Below, in pieces: positions 1-17,221 of a stretch of 64,000 nt of DNA; within the stretch, counting starts at the first letter, position 1, and every line of letters begins with the position of its first letter. Position numbers and translations under genes: made by a program. The DNA comes from Aldrovandia affinis. Its lineage: Eukaryota > Chordata > Actinopteri > Notacanthiformes > Halosauridae. The notes beneath the pieces were generated by a model. The model saw only the letters and a list, made by a program, of their open reading frames with translations, was not told where the DNA came from and made no database searches. The DNA lies in contig JAINUG010000020.1 in NCBI GenBank assembly GCA_029706075.1, positions 6,353,860 through 6,417,859 on the forward strand. Reading direction: 5' to 3'.

Positions 1-164
1 AATAATCATGGACCTCACCTGTTAATAATGAATAATTAGTGACAAAGGGGGAATTATACTTAGGCCAGTGTTCTAACACTGTGTTATACACATTTCAGAC
101 TTTTCACTGAATAGACAAGTTTATACAGTTCAAAGCATAGATAATCTTGAAATACCTGGTTTCA

Positions 165-198
165 AGCAGGTGCACGCAAACTTTTGACTGGTACTGTG
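165..198 (+). mobile_element. Tc1-like terminal repeat remnant
   Basis: The segment ends in AAACTTTTGACTGGTACTG, the same terminal sequence that closes the Tc1-derived element at 37054-37587. No partner terminal repeat or transposase is visible to the left, so this is a single element end, either truncated or continuing outside the window. Confidence 0.55.
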
Positions 199-1360
199 TA
201 TGTGTGCATATATATGAATACCGCTGGAATGTGAAGCCGAAACTGTGTTATGATTATAAGGTTTGAAGGTTGCCTGTAACATTAACTTAATCTGTGGTGC
301 ACTTTGTGTTTTTGTAATTCTGCAATGGGGGGAAATAAATAAGCACTGGTAAGGTAGCAGACACGCTCTTGAGTGTTTAAAGATGCCACAGCTCCCTTTA
401 ATTCACCTCCACGTTTCAGAGCTCTGAATCGTGAGCGCGTGTACATGAGCCATATGTCTAAAAAAATAATAATAATCTAGTTTACAGCTCTCAGTGTATG
501 ACTCTCTGAAGTGAGTTTCAGGTGTGTCTGCTACTGGTACAAAAGCAACAAATGACAAAAAAGACGTTTGGGGAGGGGGGGGAGGAAGGGGGGTGTGCAC
601 TTCTGATCTGTATGAAGAGAAGTCTACTCTTGTTCACCGTTATGTAATGAACACTTGCATAAATCCAGTCCATATCTGCCACCCCCCTCGTTGAGTGTAC
701 CACCCCAAATTCCCCTCATATGCCTGTGACAATGCAATCCTGAAAGCACTTTGCCTTGTTAAATCTTTGTGAGCTAGTGAATTGTTCTTTGTTACAAACG
801 GATGTTTAGACCTGTATTAACAACTAAATTATTTGACCAAAAAAAAAAAAAGAAATACAAGTAAAACTGACATTAAAGAAAAAGCTTAAACTTAAACCTT
901 GGCATTTAAAACTTGATCTATTTTATACAATGTATGCTACAGCCAGCTAGTCTTGTTATTCAGTATTGTGGCTTAGAATTGGTTGTTGAAATAAAGTGCT
1001 ATTGCTTAATACCTTTTGCTTGTGTTGCGATTTCTCTATCTGAATTATTTCCTTTTCCAGTTGCTCCAGCTCAGGGTTCCAGTGTCCCAGTGTCTGACCA
1101 TTGCAGCTCCTGTACTTCAAACAGGAGGCTACATTTTAGCTGATTTTTAACTCTCATCCCGATCTTGTTTTGCTTTAACAATCGATTGAGGGGAATACTG
1201 CATCCCAGCCGACTGGTCTCTTTCTCTTAGTTGTATATTGTCATAGGGATTTTTTTTTCTGCACCTCACAAAAATTGGGATGGATTTACATTTTGTTCTC
1301 TGTGCCCACAAATCTTTTGTGAACTAAATTCTGTTTAAAAGGGAAGTCACCATGGCTCTG
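199..1360. other. AT-rich non-coding stretch, possible 3' UTR of an upstream plus-strand gene
   Basis: No convincing coding exon is visible on either strand; short frames through here have no recognisable domain. AATAAA-type signals lie near 332 and at 990-995, the latter followed by a GT-rich stretch, so the region could be the 3' UTR of a gene lying outside the window. That is an inference only. Poly-A and poly-C runs occur at about 839-853 and 572-595. Confidence 0.3.
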
Positions 1361-2367
1361 TCATGGCAATGTGTCCAGGTGCGAAGAATGTGTCCGGGTG
1401 ACGTCATCGGAATTATTGGAATGTAGTTGCTATACCAACATGACGAGCTAGCATTCCTGAGTGATTGTAGGCCTAAAACCCGTCAGATTAAGCTAAAATA
1501 TACAGCTAGCGAGCTGGCTAACTACGAACAAAATCAATGCATAGCCTGCTCAGCTTTGGTCTTCTGATTTGCTGTCAAACTAGCTATTGAAACAGCCATG
1601 ATCACCAGCAAGGTTACAGCAGAGATGGCTAACAGAGAAAAATGATTATAGACTGAGAACAATGACCAAGGCTTGGGTATGCATAATCTGACCAATTCCC
1701 CTATAATTTCAGTTGCGTGCTAGCCTGCTGAGCAGGCAATATGTTCGTAGCTTGACTGCACCTTTCACTACCTGGCAGAGCCAAAAGCTACCTAAAATTA
1801 CACAAAATACTAGCCATCTAAGCAGGCGAACCATATATTATATTCGTAGCTAGGCAGCTAACTTAGCTGTACAGCTGAACAGACTGCATATTATTATCTT
1901 CGTAGTTAGCTGGCTATATAATATAATGATATATTATAATTCATATATTATGTTCGTAGCTAGCCAGCTAGCTGTAGCTACATTTCAGAAATACTAGCCA
2001 GCTGCAGGCAATTTATATATTATGTTCGTAGCTAGCCAGCTAGCTGTAGCTACATTTCAGAAATACTAGCCAGCTGCAGGCAATTTATATATTATGTTCG
2101 TAGCTAGCCACCTAGCTGTAATGTAATGACGTTTAATTATTCCGACAACAGTTGTAGTAGTAGTTGTAACACTTGTTAGCAACTTACTTTTTAAAAACAC
2201 ATAACAGCTTCAAAATTCACGGTTGAGATCTGAACGTGCGTAATTTGTCATAGAATAAAACGTGAAACTCTCTTAGGCTTACTTCCGGGTTTTAGGAATG
2301 CTAGCTCATCATGTTGGTATAGCAACTACATTCCACATTCTTCGCACCCGGACACATTTTGCCATGA
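1361..2367. mobile_element. Foldback MITE (non-autonomous DNA element)
   Basis: The outer about 100 bp are inverted copies. The left arm (from TCATGGCAATGTGTCC at 1361, through GGAATGTAGTTGCTATACC near 1419) is matched by the reverse complement of 2282-2367. The left arm carries two small extra insertions (about 26-37 bp and 14 bp) relative to the right. The interior has no transposase and is built of TAGC-rich, AT-rich sequence including a tandem repeat. No clear TA or 8-bp target duplication was found, so the superfamily is undetermined. Confidence 0.7.
1944..2118. repeat. 72-bp tandem repeat inside the MITE
   Basis: The unit beginning TATATTATGTTCGTAGCTAG recurs with TGTTCG at 1951, 2023 and 2095, a period of 72 bp. 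Two copies are nearly identical and the third is partial. Diverged versions of the same unit can be followed back to about 1830, so the array has expanded inside the element. Confidence 0.8.
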
Positions 2368-3266
2368 CTGCTCCATAAAATAAGTTGTTCACTGTTCATT
2401 ATGGTAGAACTTACCCCACAATGAAATGATTTACTTCAGACATGAGATGCTTCACTTACAAGCCATGAGCACAGGCTTAGATTATGATACGTGGACTATA
2501 TGGTGAGTACATCATTATTACACATCTATCAGTTAATAAATAAATGTTCACTGCAAAGCAATGCAGCGATTTTATGTCTGTTCGCTGTACAGATATTGTC
2601 GGATACAGAGAAATATTTTTTTTAATTAAAGCCTTTCAACTTAAAATTATGGTATAACAAATTTTACTGACTTCTTTTACAGAAAACCCCATATGAACAG
2701 AAGCTCTTGCAAAAGGAACAGATGATGCACTAACCAAAAAAATTAACACAATTAAAATAGCAAATGTATTTTATAGACATGACACTTGAAGCTCATTGGG
2801 TCTGTAGTCACTAACTTTATCATGTAACAGGAGGGGGAGGTGGGCTAAAGCAGGCAAATTATCGGTTTGCTCGGAGACGGAATGTCAAATTTTTTGCTTT
2901 AGGAAATCTGAAATGTGACCCGCCCTCTGGTTAGACTTGCAGAGATTTCCCAAACGTTTAATTTAGGGTTAGGATTTGGGAGTAGTGGTGATTAAATGTT
3001 CCAATTTGTGTAGTGAACCAACTTGGCAGTTAAGATCAGGAGACTTAAAAAATATAAAAAAACAGCCCATATGAAGAGGTTAATAAAAGTCCATATAAAA
3101 CCTTTCATAATCTGCCTATAGCATGACATGACCTGGTTTTCACAAATGATTATTAATTTAGGCCCTGCCTGCGCTCTGACAATTCATTCGTGAAACAATT
3201 TCTTTGTACAGCGCAATATGAACATGGTTGCTTGTACTGTATGTGTTAACTCATAAGACTGATTCT
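2368..3266. other. Intergenic DNA, nothing recognised
   Basis: AT-rich sequence between two MITEs. I see no open coding exon, no RNA gene and no clear repeat. It lies downstream of the NABP2 stop codon and may partly be transcribed as 3' flank. Confidence 0.3.
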
Positions 3267-3274
3267 GTCAATAC

Positions 3275-3792
3275 TAGGCATGGGACGGTATGAGATTTTG
3301 ACTTAATGATAACCTTGGGAAAAAATACCGCGGTATACGGTATTAGCACAGCGGCGGCGCACCTCTAAAATCTGGGTAAAAAAAAAAACAAAGATTTTTT
3401 TTTTTTTAACAGAATATTTGTTCAATATTTTTGTAAACTTTATACTGTAAAACTATTTTCTTTTTGGACGGGGATACAGTTCGGGTGGTTCACCTCCTAT
3501 TTCGAACCTGGCTGCCATGACTGAATCAACGTGGAGCAGACGACAAATCTCACTGACTCCGCGCGCAATGCCGCCATAAGTAGAATTCTGCACCAAGTGA
3601 AATTCGGAATCTCAATTACCTTAGGTTCGTTTTCGGGGTGCATAGATTTTCGGCATAGCATTATTTTTTTTTTGCTTCTTTTAATAAAAATACCGTAGAG
3701 CATATACCGTGGAAACTAAATGTTTGTAGTTAGTTATACCGTGGCCTGTTATACCGCGGTATACCATTATTACGGTAACCGTCCCATGCCTA
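3275..3792. mobile_element. hAT-type MITE with perfect 8-bp TSD
   Basis: The element starts TAGGCATGGGACGGTA and ends in the inverse TACCGT...CCCATGCCTA. It is flanked by GTCAATAC on both sides (3267-3274 and 3793-3800), an exact 8-bp target-site duplication typical of the hAT superfamily. A second inner palindromic motif (ACCGCGGTAT) occurs near both ends. It has no transposase, so it is non-autonomous, 518 bp. It lies about 170 bp beyond the NABP2 stop codon and contains an ATTAAA on the minus strand (3680-3685) that NABP2 transcripts could use as a poly-A signal; this use is an inference. Confidence 0.85.
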
Positions 3793-3960
3793 GTCAATAC
3801 TAGATATACAGGATGCATGTGACATGGTGACAGGACAGATGTAACGGTAGGATGCAGGAGTCTATGTGAGACAGTCTTTAGTGGCACAAATCAGTCTTTT
3901 TCCTCTTTCCTCCTGCGTTGGGTGTTCCAGTGAGGAAGGGGCCTTGTTCTCAACTGCCAA

Positions 3961-9780
<5,820 letters not shown>

Positions 9781-10287
9781 ATCAAAATAAAAGCAAGGAA
9801 TTTATTCCCTTAGCAATTTTTAAAATCACTGAGTCGAAATGAACTCGTAATCGAGCATATTTACAAACGTTCATATATTAATTAAATTATTGTAGCAACC
9901 CATTTTGTGTTATTGCTATATTTGGCTATAGCCGAACAGAAGGGGCGATTCCTGACTTGAAACAGTGGGGAGGCTGAAGTTTGCCATGGTTGTTAGAGGG
10001 GGCTTGAGGGATATCATCCATCCCCACCCTCCTCCACTCAACAATATCTTGCAGCATCCTCCCCCTCACAACAATATAATTTATCCTCATTTCAATCTGC
10101 TGCAATCTTCAAACTAGAAGATAGCTAGCGACCTTGCCCCTTGCCATCTATCAAATAGCAGCAAACTAAATGAAACTGGCATAAATATTTTCAGCCTCCG
10201 CAGAAGTATGTGCTTGTTTAACTAATTTTGGCCAAACGTGTCATTTTTATTTGGCTTTGTATCCTGGCACAGTGTAGGTATGATATA
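9781..10287. other. Intergenic, nothing recognised
   Basis: Sequence upstream of NABP2 with no exon, RNA gene or repeat that I can identify. It includes a C-rich stretch (about 10015-10070). Confidence 0.3.
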
Positions 10288-11865
10288 CAGTACTGTGCAA
10301 AAGTTTTAGGCAGGTGTGAAGAAATGCTGTAAAGTAAGAATGCTTTCAAAAATATAAATTTGTATTGTTTATTTTTATCAATTTACAAAATGCAAAGTGA
10401 GCGAACAGAAGAAAAATCTAAATCAAATCAATATTTGGTGTGACTACCCTTTGCCTTCAAACCAGCATCAATTCTTATAGGTACACTTGCACAAAGTCAG
10501 GGATTTTGTAGGATTATAGTCAGGTGTATGATTAACCAGTTATACCAAACAGGTGCTAATGATCATCAATTTCATATGTAGGTTGAAAAACAGTCATTAA
10601 CTGAAACAGAAACAGCTGTGTAGGAGGCTTAAAACTGGGTGAGGAACAGCCAAACTCTGCTACTAAGGTGAGGTTGTGGAAGACAGTTTCATGTCACAGG
10701 TCATACACCATGGCAAGACTGAGCACAGCAACAAGACACAAGGTAGTTCTACTGCATCAGCAAGGTCTCTCCCAGGCAAAGATTTCAAAGCAGACTGGGG
10801 TTTCAAAATGTGCTGTTCAAGCTCTTTTGAAGAAGCACAAAGAAACGGGCAACGTTGAGGACCGTAGACGCAGTGGTCGGCCAAGGAAACTTAATGCAGC
10901 AGATGAAAGACACATTATGCTTACTTCCCTTCGAAATTGGAAGATGTCCAGCAGTGCCATCAGCTCAGAACTGGCAGAAACCAGTGGGACCCAGGTACAC
11001 CCATCTACTGTCCGGAGAAGTCTGGCCAGAAGTGGTCTTCATGGAAGACCAAAAAGCCATACCTCCGACGTGGAAACAAGGCTAAGCGACTCAACTATGC
11101 ACGAAAACATAGGGACTGGGGTGCAGAAAAATGGCAGCAGGTGCTCTGGACTGATGAGTCAAAATGTAAAATATTTGGCTGTAGCAGAAGGCAGTTTGTT
11201 CGCCGAAGGGCTGGAGAGCGGTACAATAATGAGTGTCTGCAGGCAACAGTGAAGCATGGTGGAGGTTCCTTGCAAGTTTGGAGCTGCATTTCTGCAAATG
11301 GAGTTGGGGATTTGGTCCGGATTAATGGTGTCCTCAATGCTGAGAAATACAGGCAGATACTTATCCATCATGCAATACCATCAGGGAGGCGTCTGATTGG
11401 CCCCAAATTTATTCTGCAGCAGGACAATGACCCCAAACATACAGCCAATGTCATTAAGAACTATCTTCAGCGTAAAGAACAAGGAGTCCTGGAAGTGATG
11501 GTTTGGCCCCCGCAGAGCCCTGATCTCAACATCATCGAGTCTGTCTGGGATTACATGAAGAGACCGAAGGATTTGAGGCAGCCTACATCCACAGAAGATC
11601 TGTGGTTAGTTCTCCAAGATGTTTGGAACCACCTACCTGCCGAGTTCCTTCAAAAACTGTGTGCAAGTGTACCTAGAAGTATTGATGCTGTTTTGAAGGC
11701 AAAGGGTGGTCACACCAAATATTGATTTGATTTAGATTTATCTTCTGTTCATTCACTTTGCATTTTGTTAATTGATAAAAATAAACTATTAATACTTCTA
11801 TTTTTGAAAGCATTCTTACTTTACAGTATTTTTTCACACCTGCCTAAAACCTTTGCACAGTACTG
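10288..11865 (+). mobile_element. Complete Tc1-like transposon, DD37E spacing
   Basis: Bounded by TA dinucleotides (10286-10287, 11866-11867). Ends in inverted repeats beginning CAGTACTGTGCAAAAGTTTT; over about 66 bp the two ends differ at roughly three positions. The transposase gene inside is almost complete. The catalytic D (QQDNDPKH) and E (NIIESVW) are separated by 37 residues, which matches the DD37E lineage (called TRT) rather than the DD34E Sleeping Beauty type. Length 1578 bp. Confidence 0.9.
10710..11725 (+). pseudogene. Tc1 transposase, one frameshift
   Basis: Starts MARLSTATRHKVVLLHQQ (ATG at 10710) with a paired helix-turn-helix N-terminal region including the GRPR-like hook. 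It reads open to about 11050, then continues in another frame from KKPYLRRGNKAKRLNY to a stop at 11725 after AKGGHTKY. First catalytic D in WTDESK, second in QQDNDPKH, E in NIIESVW. Relatives usually have a short stretch between the GLHGR and KKPYL motifs that is missing here, so a 7-bp deletion near 11050 is the simplest reading; this is an inference. No other disabling change was seen, so the copy is young but dead. Confidence 0.85.
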
Positions 11866-12049
11866 TATGCCATAATATGGAGGCTACCAGAATACCAGAA
11901 TACCAAAATATGAAAAAATTCAATATCAGAGCCTTCACATTTTAAGGCTAGTGGCATGTAGTTAAAATACACTGTTATTTGTTGTTTTATTACCTTACCA
12001 TGTGCTAGTAAAGGGAAATGTTATATGTAAATTTAACACGTGACTACAA

Positions 12050-12235
12050 ACCTGGTGTAGGAAAGAGGGGTATAGGTTTATAGGGCACTGGGACTCCTTT
12101 TGGAACAGGGGTGACCTGTACAAGCGGGACGGGCTACACCTAAACCGGAGGGGTACAGCTGCATTGGGCCAGCATATGCTTAGGGTAGCGGAGGAATATT
12201 TAAACGAGGGACTGGGGGGGCAGGGAGGGAAATAG
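12050..12235 (+). pseudogene. LINE fragment, SGNH/esterase-like segment
   Basis: One open frame without a start codon contains FWNRGDLYKRDGLHLNRRG and runs to a stop at 12233-12235. The D-G-x-H-x-N signature is the C-terminal catalytic block of SGNH-hydrolase (GDSL esterase-like) domains found in ORF1 of some CR1/L2-type LINEs. No reverse transcriptase is adjacent, so only a fragment remains. It might alternatively be a relic of another fish retroelement with the same domain. Confidence 0.55.
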
Positions 12236-12419
12236 TAATAGTATTAAGGATAAAGAGGTACATACTGCCCAGATGGAAGATACCAGGGCAGAGTATAATA
12301 ATAAATCTGAGGATATAATTAATAAAGATTTTTTAGACCATAATGTGAATAGAGGACGGTAACAACAACACAACTGACGTAACGGGATCTGAATACAATG
12401 TCTGTAAACAAAGCACTGA

Positions 12420-13273
12420 TCTGCATTGCTAAAGAGCTCTAATTTGGTTTCATCAGTCCACAGAACATTTTCCCAGAAGGATTTAGGTTTGCTTAGGTGG
12501 GTCTTGGCAAAGATTAATTGGGCCTTCTTGTCCTTCTCCTCTTTCAGCAGTGGGGTCTTCCTTGGCCTCCAACCGTAAAGCCCTCATTGGTTCAGTGTCC
12601 GGCATATGGTACAAGCTGAAATCATTACCCCAGACCTCAGCCTTGAGATCTTTGGATGTCATACGAGGTGTTTTATCAATGGCTCGCACCAACCTTAGAC
12701 GGCATCTGAGATCAATTTTCCTCTTACCACCATGTCCTGGGAGATTTTTAACAATTCCATGAGCAGCAAACTTCTTGATAATATTGCGAACTGTGGAAAC
12801 AGGAATGCCAAGGTCTCTAGAGATGACCTTATAGCCTTGTGAACGCTTATGTTTGGTGATAATACTTTTCTGGCATCCTCAGACAGCTCTTTTCTCTTCA
12901 CCATTGTCACAGGGTAGCAGAATGGATGGTGTTCTCACTTTAAAAAGAATAATTGGTTCATTTATACCATGTGGGCACCTGCAAACTGTCACAGGTGAGT
13001 TGAATTACACTGCAAACGAGAATTATTTCCTCCAACCAAATTTATTATAATTGTTCTAAAGAGTGCCAATAATTGTGACATGGCCACTTTTACATTTTGA
13101 AGCCATAGAAGATTTCTCAAAAATTGTATTATTATTGTTTGATCGTGTGCTGTTGTAAATCAAACAGATGAACGTGTGAAGACCGAAAGTTGCTTCAATT
13201 TCCAATTATTTCAGAAGATATTTAACATCATCTACATAAAATGCAAGGGTGCCAATAGCGTTGGCCAGAACTG
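12420..13273 (-). mobile_element. Tc1-like element, C-terminal half missing
   Basis: Minus-strand transposase remnant beginning VKRKELSEDARK (about 12904) and reading with frameshifts through DKTPRMTSKDLKAEV to the WSDET region near 12425, where it stops abruptly. The right terminus (GTGCCAATAGC...CCAGAACTG followed by TA at 13274-13275) is the 5' side of the element. The left end is missing: a truncated copy of a family distinct from the other Tc1 elements here. Confidence 0.8.
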
Positions 13274-13288
13274 TATACTTTGTTTTTT

Positions 13289-13345
13289 AAGTTGCTGTGG
13301 ATAAGAACATTTGCTAAATTAATGTAATGTATGTAATGGAGAATT
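13289..13345 (+). mobile_element. SINE/L2 3' tail fragment
   Basis: The sequence AAGTTGCTGTGGATAAGAAC followed by TTTGCTAAAT is a diverged version of the tail GTAAGTCGCTCTGGATAAGA shared by SINEs and L2 LINEs elsewhere in the window. No body is seen upstream. Confidence 0.5.
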
Positions 13346-14225
13346 ATTCTCCTCGAGGAGGGAAAAGTGACATTCAAATGTAATTTGTAATTTAGCAATG
13401 ATGAGTGTGTATGTAGTAGTGCATGTAATGAGTGTACATGACAATTGTGGATTCTGTGAAAATATTCACGACACGACTGAGCAGAATCTTTGGTAATCAA
13501 TCAGTTGGCACCACTCCAAATGTAAACACCAGAGGTGCACAAACAGACGTTGAAACTGTGAATGCACATCCAGTGCCACAATCAGGATTCAAGCCTGCAA
13601 AAAGTCAACTATACCTACATCACCTGGCTGGCTACACAACCACAGTACTGTGGGAAATTCTGTTATGGGCCCAGAAGAAACAAAAGTATGGTTTATATGA
13701 CGGGATTTTGTTGAGAAAAATAAAGACCATTTTAACTGAAGAGTGTGGTAATCTTCTCTGGGACATGGTATGATTTCCTTCTGATGTACTGGAGGAAAGA
13801 ACAGGGGCTTCAGTTTGGGTAATGTTGGGATATTCAGAGATCTCACAGAACAGGGATATAATCTGCAGCATGTCTTGAGGTCTCCCTTGTTCAAGGGAAA
13901 TAACACGGTGAGGGTGGGGGGAATCTATTTTTATGGATTCGATTTCTGTTTCCTAGGCAGGGGAATATTGACAGGTGTGGTACAAAATTAATGCAGCTTC
14001 AGGTCTGTTCAAAGTCAGCTTCAGGCCTGTACAAATACAAGTGCAGGCCTGTGTTCAAAGAGAGCAAAAATATGATAGTTTTAAGATTTTGTTTTGTGTC
14101 TTTGGACACATTTTCATGGATGCTGGGTAGGCAAGACCTGTATAGTGACAGGTGATCATTTAGTGAAAAATAAACTAACTATACCTACATTGATCAGCCC
14201 CCATGGAATTGTATTGTAATTTCAT
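13346..14225. other. Intergenic, no supported gene
   Basis: A 113-codon plus-strand frame (13432-13773) has no recognisable domain and no splice or homology support. I treat it as chance. No repeats identified. Confidence 0.3.
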
Positions 14226-15044
14226 TTGAAACATTCCTGTACAAGGATTCCAGCCCACCTGGAGTTTGCCAAACAGCACCTAAAGGACTTGAAGAGCATC
14301 AGGAAAAAGATTCTCTGGTCTGATGAAACACAAATTGAACTTTTTGGCCTGAATGCCAAGCGTTACCATAAAGGCCTGATTGATGGAGCGCTGCAGAGAT
14401 GGTTGTCCTTCTGCCAGGTTCTCCCATTGCTGCAGAGGAACTCTGAAGCTCTCTTAGAGTGGTCATTGGGTTCTTGGTCACCTCCCTGACTAAGGCCCTT
14501 CTTTCTTCGGTTACTGAGTTTGGCCGGACGGCCAGCTCTAAGAAGTTGTGGTGGTTCCAAACTTCTTCCATTTCACAATGATGGAGCACACTGTGCTCCT
14601 GGGACTTTCAATGCTTTAGCAATGTTTTTATACCCTTCCTCAGATCTATGCCTCAGCACAATTCTATCTCGGAGGTCCATGGAGAGTTCCTAAGACTTCA
14701 TGGCTTGGTTTTTGCTCTGACATGCACTGTGAACTGTGGGACCTTATATAGACAGGTGTGTGCCTTTCTAAAGCATGTACAATCAATTGAATCAAGGATG
14801 ATCAGTGGAAACAGGATGCATCTGAGCTAAATTTCGAGTGTCATAGCAAAGGGTCTGAATACTTATGTAAATGTGATATTTCCGGGTTTTTTTAAATGAA
14901 TTTGCTCAAATTTGCTTTGTCATTATGGGGTATCGTGTGTAGATTGATGAGGAAAAAAATGAATTTAATCCATTTTAGAATAAGGCTGTAACATAACAAA
15001 ATGTGGAAAAACTTAAGGGGTCTGAATACTTTCCGAATGCACTG
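14226..15044 (-). mobile_element. Tc1-like element with internal inversion
   Basis: The right terminus GAATACTTTCCGAATGCACTG is followed by TA (15045-15046). The minus strand carries the N-terminal transposase remnant (RALVREVTKNPMTTLREL near 14480, HQSGLYG near 14385). Immediately left of it, on the opposite strand, lies the segment that should follow (LEFAKQHLKDLKSIRKK, then WSDETQIELFG, 14257-14347). The downstream part of the gene is therefore inverted relative to the upstream part. The left terminus is absent. Confidence 0.75.
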
Positions 15045-15046
15045 TA

Positions 15047-16984
15047 GAAATACTGCATACGCTTATGAGACAAATTAATCACAAATATACAAAAAATCCT
15101 GCATAAAAATAACAAACAGTGCATATTATGGATCTGGTAGACAATGGATATGATGCATCTGTACTTAAAGATGGGAACATTCTATCATTGTCATGCCATC
15201 ACCCTGCCAAGATTAACCAATGGGAGATCTCCTCTAATGTATTTATAGAGAATAGATGTCACATGTCCACCAATTACACACCTCGACCTACAAAGTTATT
15301 AAATCAAGCACTCTCTGAAGTCCATAGAATATGGGTCAAGTTATAACTGCTTTTAGAAATCTAATGATAGCACCGCACCGCACATCACAAGACTTACTTT
15401 CAAGCAAATTTTAGTTATGAAAGGTGTTCTGTTCCAGCAGTTGGGACTTGCCCTCTGCTGGAGCCTGCACAGTTGGCATTTTATACGACACTCTTCAAAC
15501 TCACAGAAGCATCAGCAAAGTTCAGCGTCCGAGAGCACTCAGATGAGCAGGTTCAAGTAGCCATCCGCACAAATACTTCCAGTTATGGAGAGGGGCAGCA
15601 CGCGCCCGTCTCAACAGGACAAGCCTATTTATTTGAACTAGCCAGATAGAGGCACGGGCCATAACAAAATCTAGTCCGGAGAAAGAAGTAATCAGGAGGC
15701 TCAGTCCAGAGCGAGAGGTTCCATTTCAGTGTACAGTAAATTAAGGATTAGACACGTCAAAAATAAAATAAATAAATATATCCATTGGGTAAAAACTGCT
15801 TCATAAACTAGGATTTTTTGCTCATTCCTGACAGAAAAATTGGGTTTAAGGCTGTCAATATGGATATTTGAATGCACTCCAGCACGCCTGTCCTTTCGTT
15901 GGTGATGTGGATGCCACTTCTCACACGACACATGTAAACTGTAGGGCAGTTCACAAAACTATCCACTGGAGTAACCCAAAATAATGTGAACCGTGTTTAT
16001 GATGCCAGCAGGGAGCCGACAGGCGAAATACGTAAACACTGGTGTTGTCCCGAATGCCTTACAACCCCCACACTAATAAAAGCAGTCCAGTCTCTAAGCA
16101 AAACAGGACATGGAGGGGGCTGTTCTCAGGACTGTTGACCACATCACTGACTTTAATGTGGTATACTGTAACGTCATCATTTACATGTACAGTATAATCA
16201 TGTTTGGTGTTGTTGGAAAGCTGATGTCATGAGCAGTGGGTTGGTGTCATTGATGATGTGGTACAGGTGGCGCTTACAAAAGATCTCAGAACACTGTTCG
16301 AAAGTGAACGGTGGAAATGCAAATGATCTACACATCAGCGGCCATCTGTGAAACTAATAATGAACGTAGTGTGATGCGCGTACAGAAACAGGGCAGGGAT
16401 TGGTTCCGTTTTTCAGTGATTGTGTCCTTATTTGGTGTTTTATGGTTTCCTTTGATGTGTGGGAATATAGGGGGAAAAGCCGTTTTTGTATGTCTATGCT
16501 TACTCAAATTCTGTTCGATGTTTCTGTAACAATTTCTGCAAGTCCGGCTAATAAACATTTCCATACCTCAGCATTTCTCATGAATCTAAACAACTGCAGT
16601 TACACATTGTGGTTTTAAGGTTACCGTTAACACACACACACACACAGAACGTTGCACTCCGTAGTCACTTGCCTATACACTAGTTCCGTTGCAAGATACG
16701 CGATTGTATCCCTGGTAGGCTATACACAGGCCAAAGGCTCGTCTGCATCTCATGTAGAGATAGCAATACGTATAGAGCCACACTACGCGAGCTGAGAGAC
16801 TATAGTCTCTCATTTGCATATACAATTCTAGAAGTAACGGTTAACAGAGAGAAAGCTAACATTCATTGGAGTCAGAGTAGTTGGAGTTAGAGAACCTCCA
16901 CTTAATCTCGTTCCGGTATCACAAAGGTAGGACTACATGCTATCCTTCACCACTCGGACACTTCCGCACCACGTCGGACACCAC
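15047..16984. other. Intergenic, nothing recognised apart from a short CA run
   Basis: No exon with coding character or conserved domain is visible. A short (CA)n lies at about 16632-16646. Small frames exist on both strands but look random. Confidence 0.3.
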
Positions 16985-16987
16985 TAG

Positions 16988-17216
16988 GCTGGCAGTGTAG
17001 TGTAATGGTTAGGGAGCTGGGCTTGTAACTCAGAGGTTGCAGGTTCAATTCCCAGGTGGGGCACTGCTGTTGTGCCCTTGAGCAAGGTACTTAACCTGAA
17101 TTGCTTCAGTAAAATATCCAGCTGTATAAATGGATTGTATGTAAAGAAATGTAAACTGTGTAAGTCGCTCTGGATAAGAGCGTCTGATGAATGCCTAAAA
17201 TGTAAATGTAAATGTT
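16988..17216 (+). mobile_element. tRNA-derived SINE with L2-type tail
   Basis: Head GTGTAATGGTTAGGGAGCTG with B box GGTTGCAGGTTCAATTCCCA, then a conserved body (GGGGCACTGCTGTTG, CCAGCTGTATAAATGGATTG) and tail GTAAGTCGCTCTGGATAAGA plus TAAATG-rich end. The tail is the same as that of the L2 LINE ending at 28878. Full-length or nearly so. Confidence 0.85.
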
Positions 17217-17221
17217 CCGCC

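Noticed and set aside
13432-13773. 113-codon plus-strand open frame
   Set aside because: No domain, no splice signals tying it to a gene, and base composition like its surroundings.
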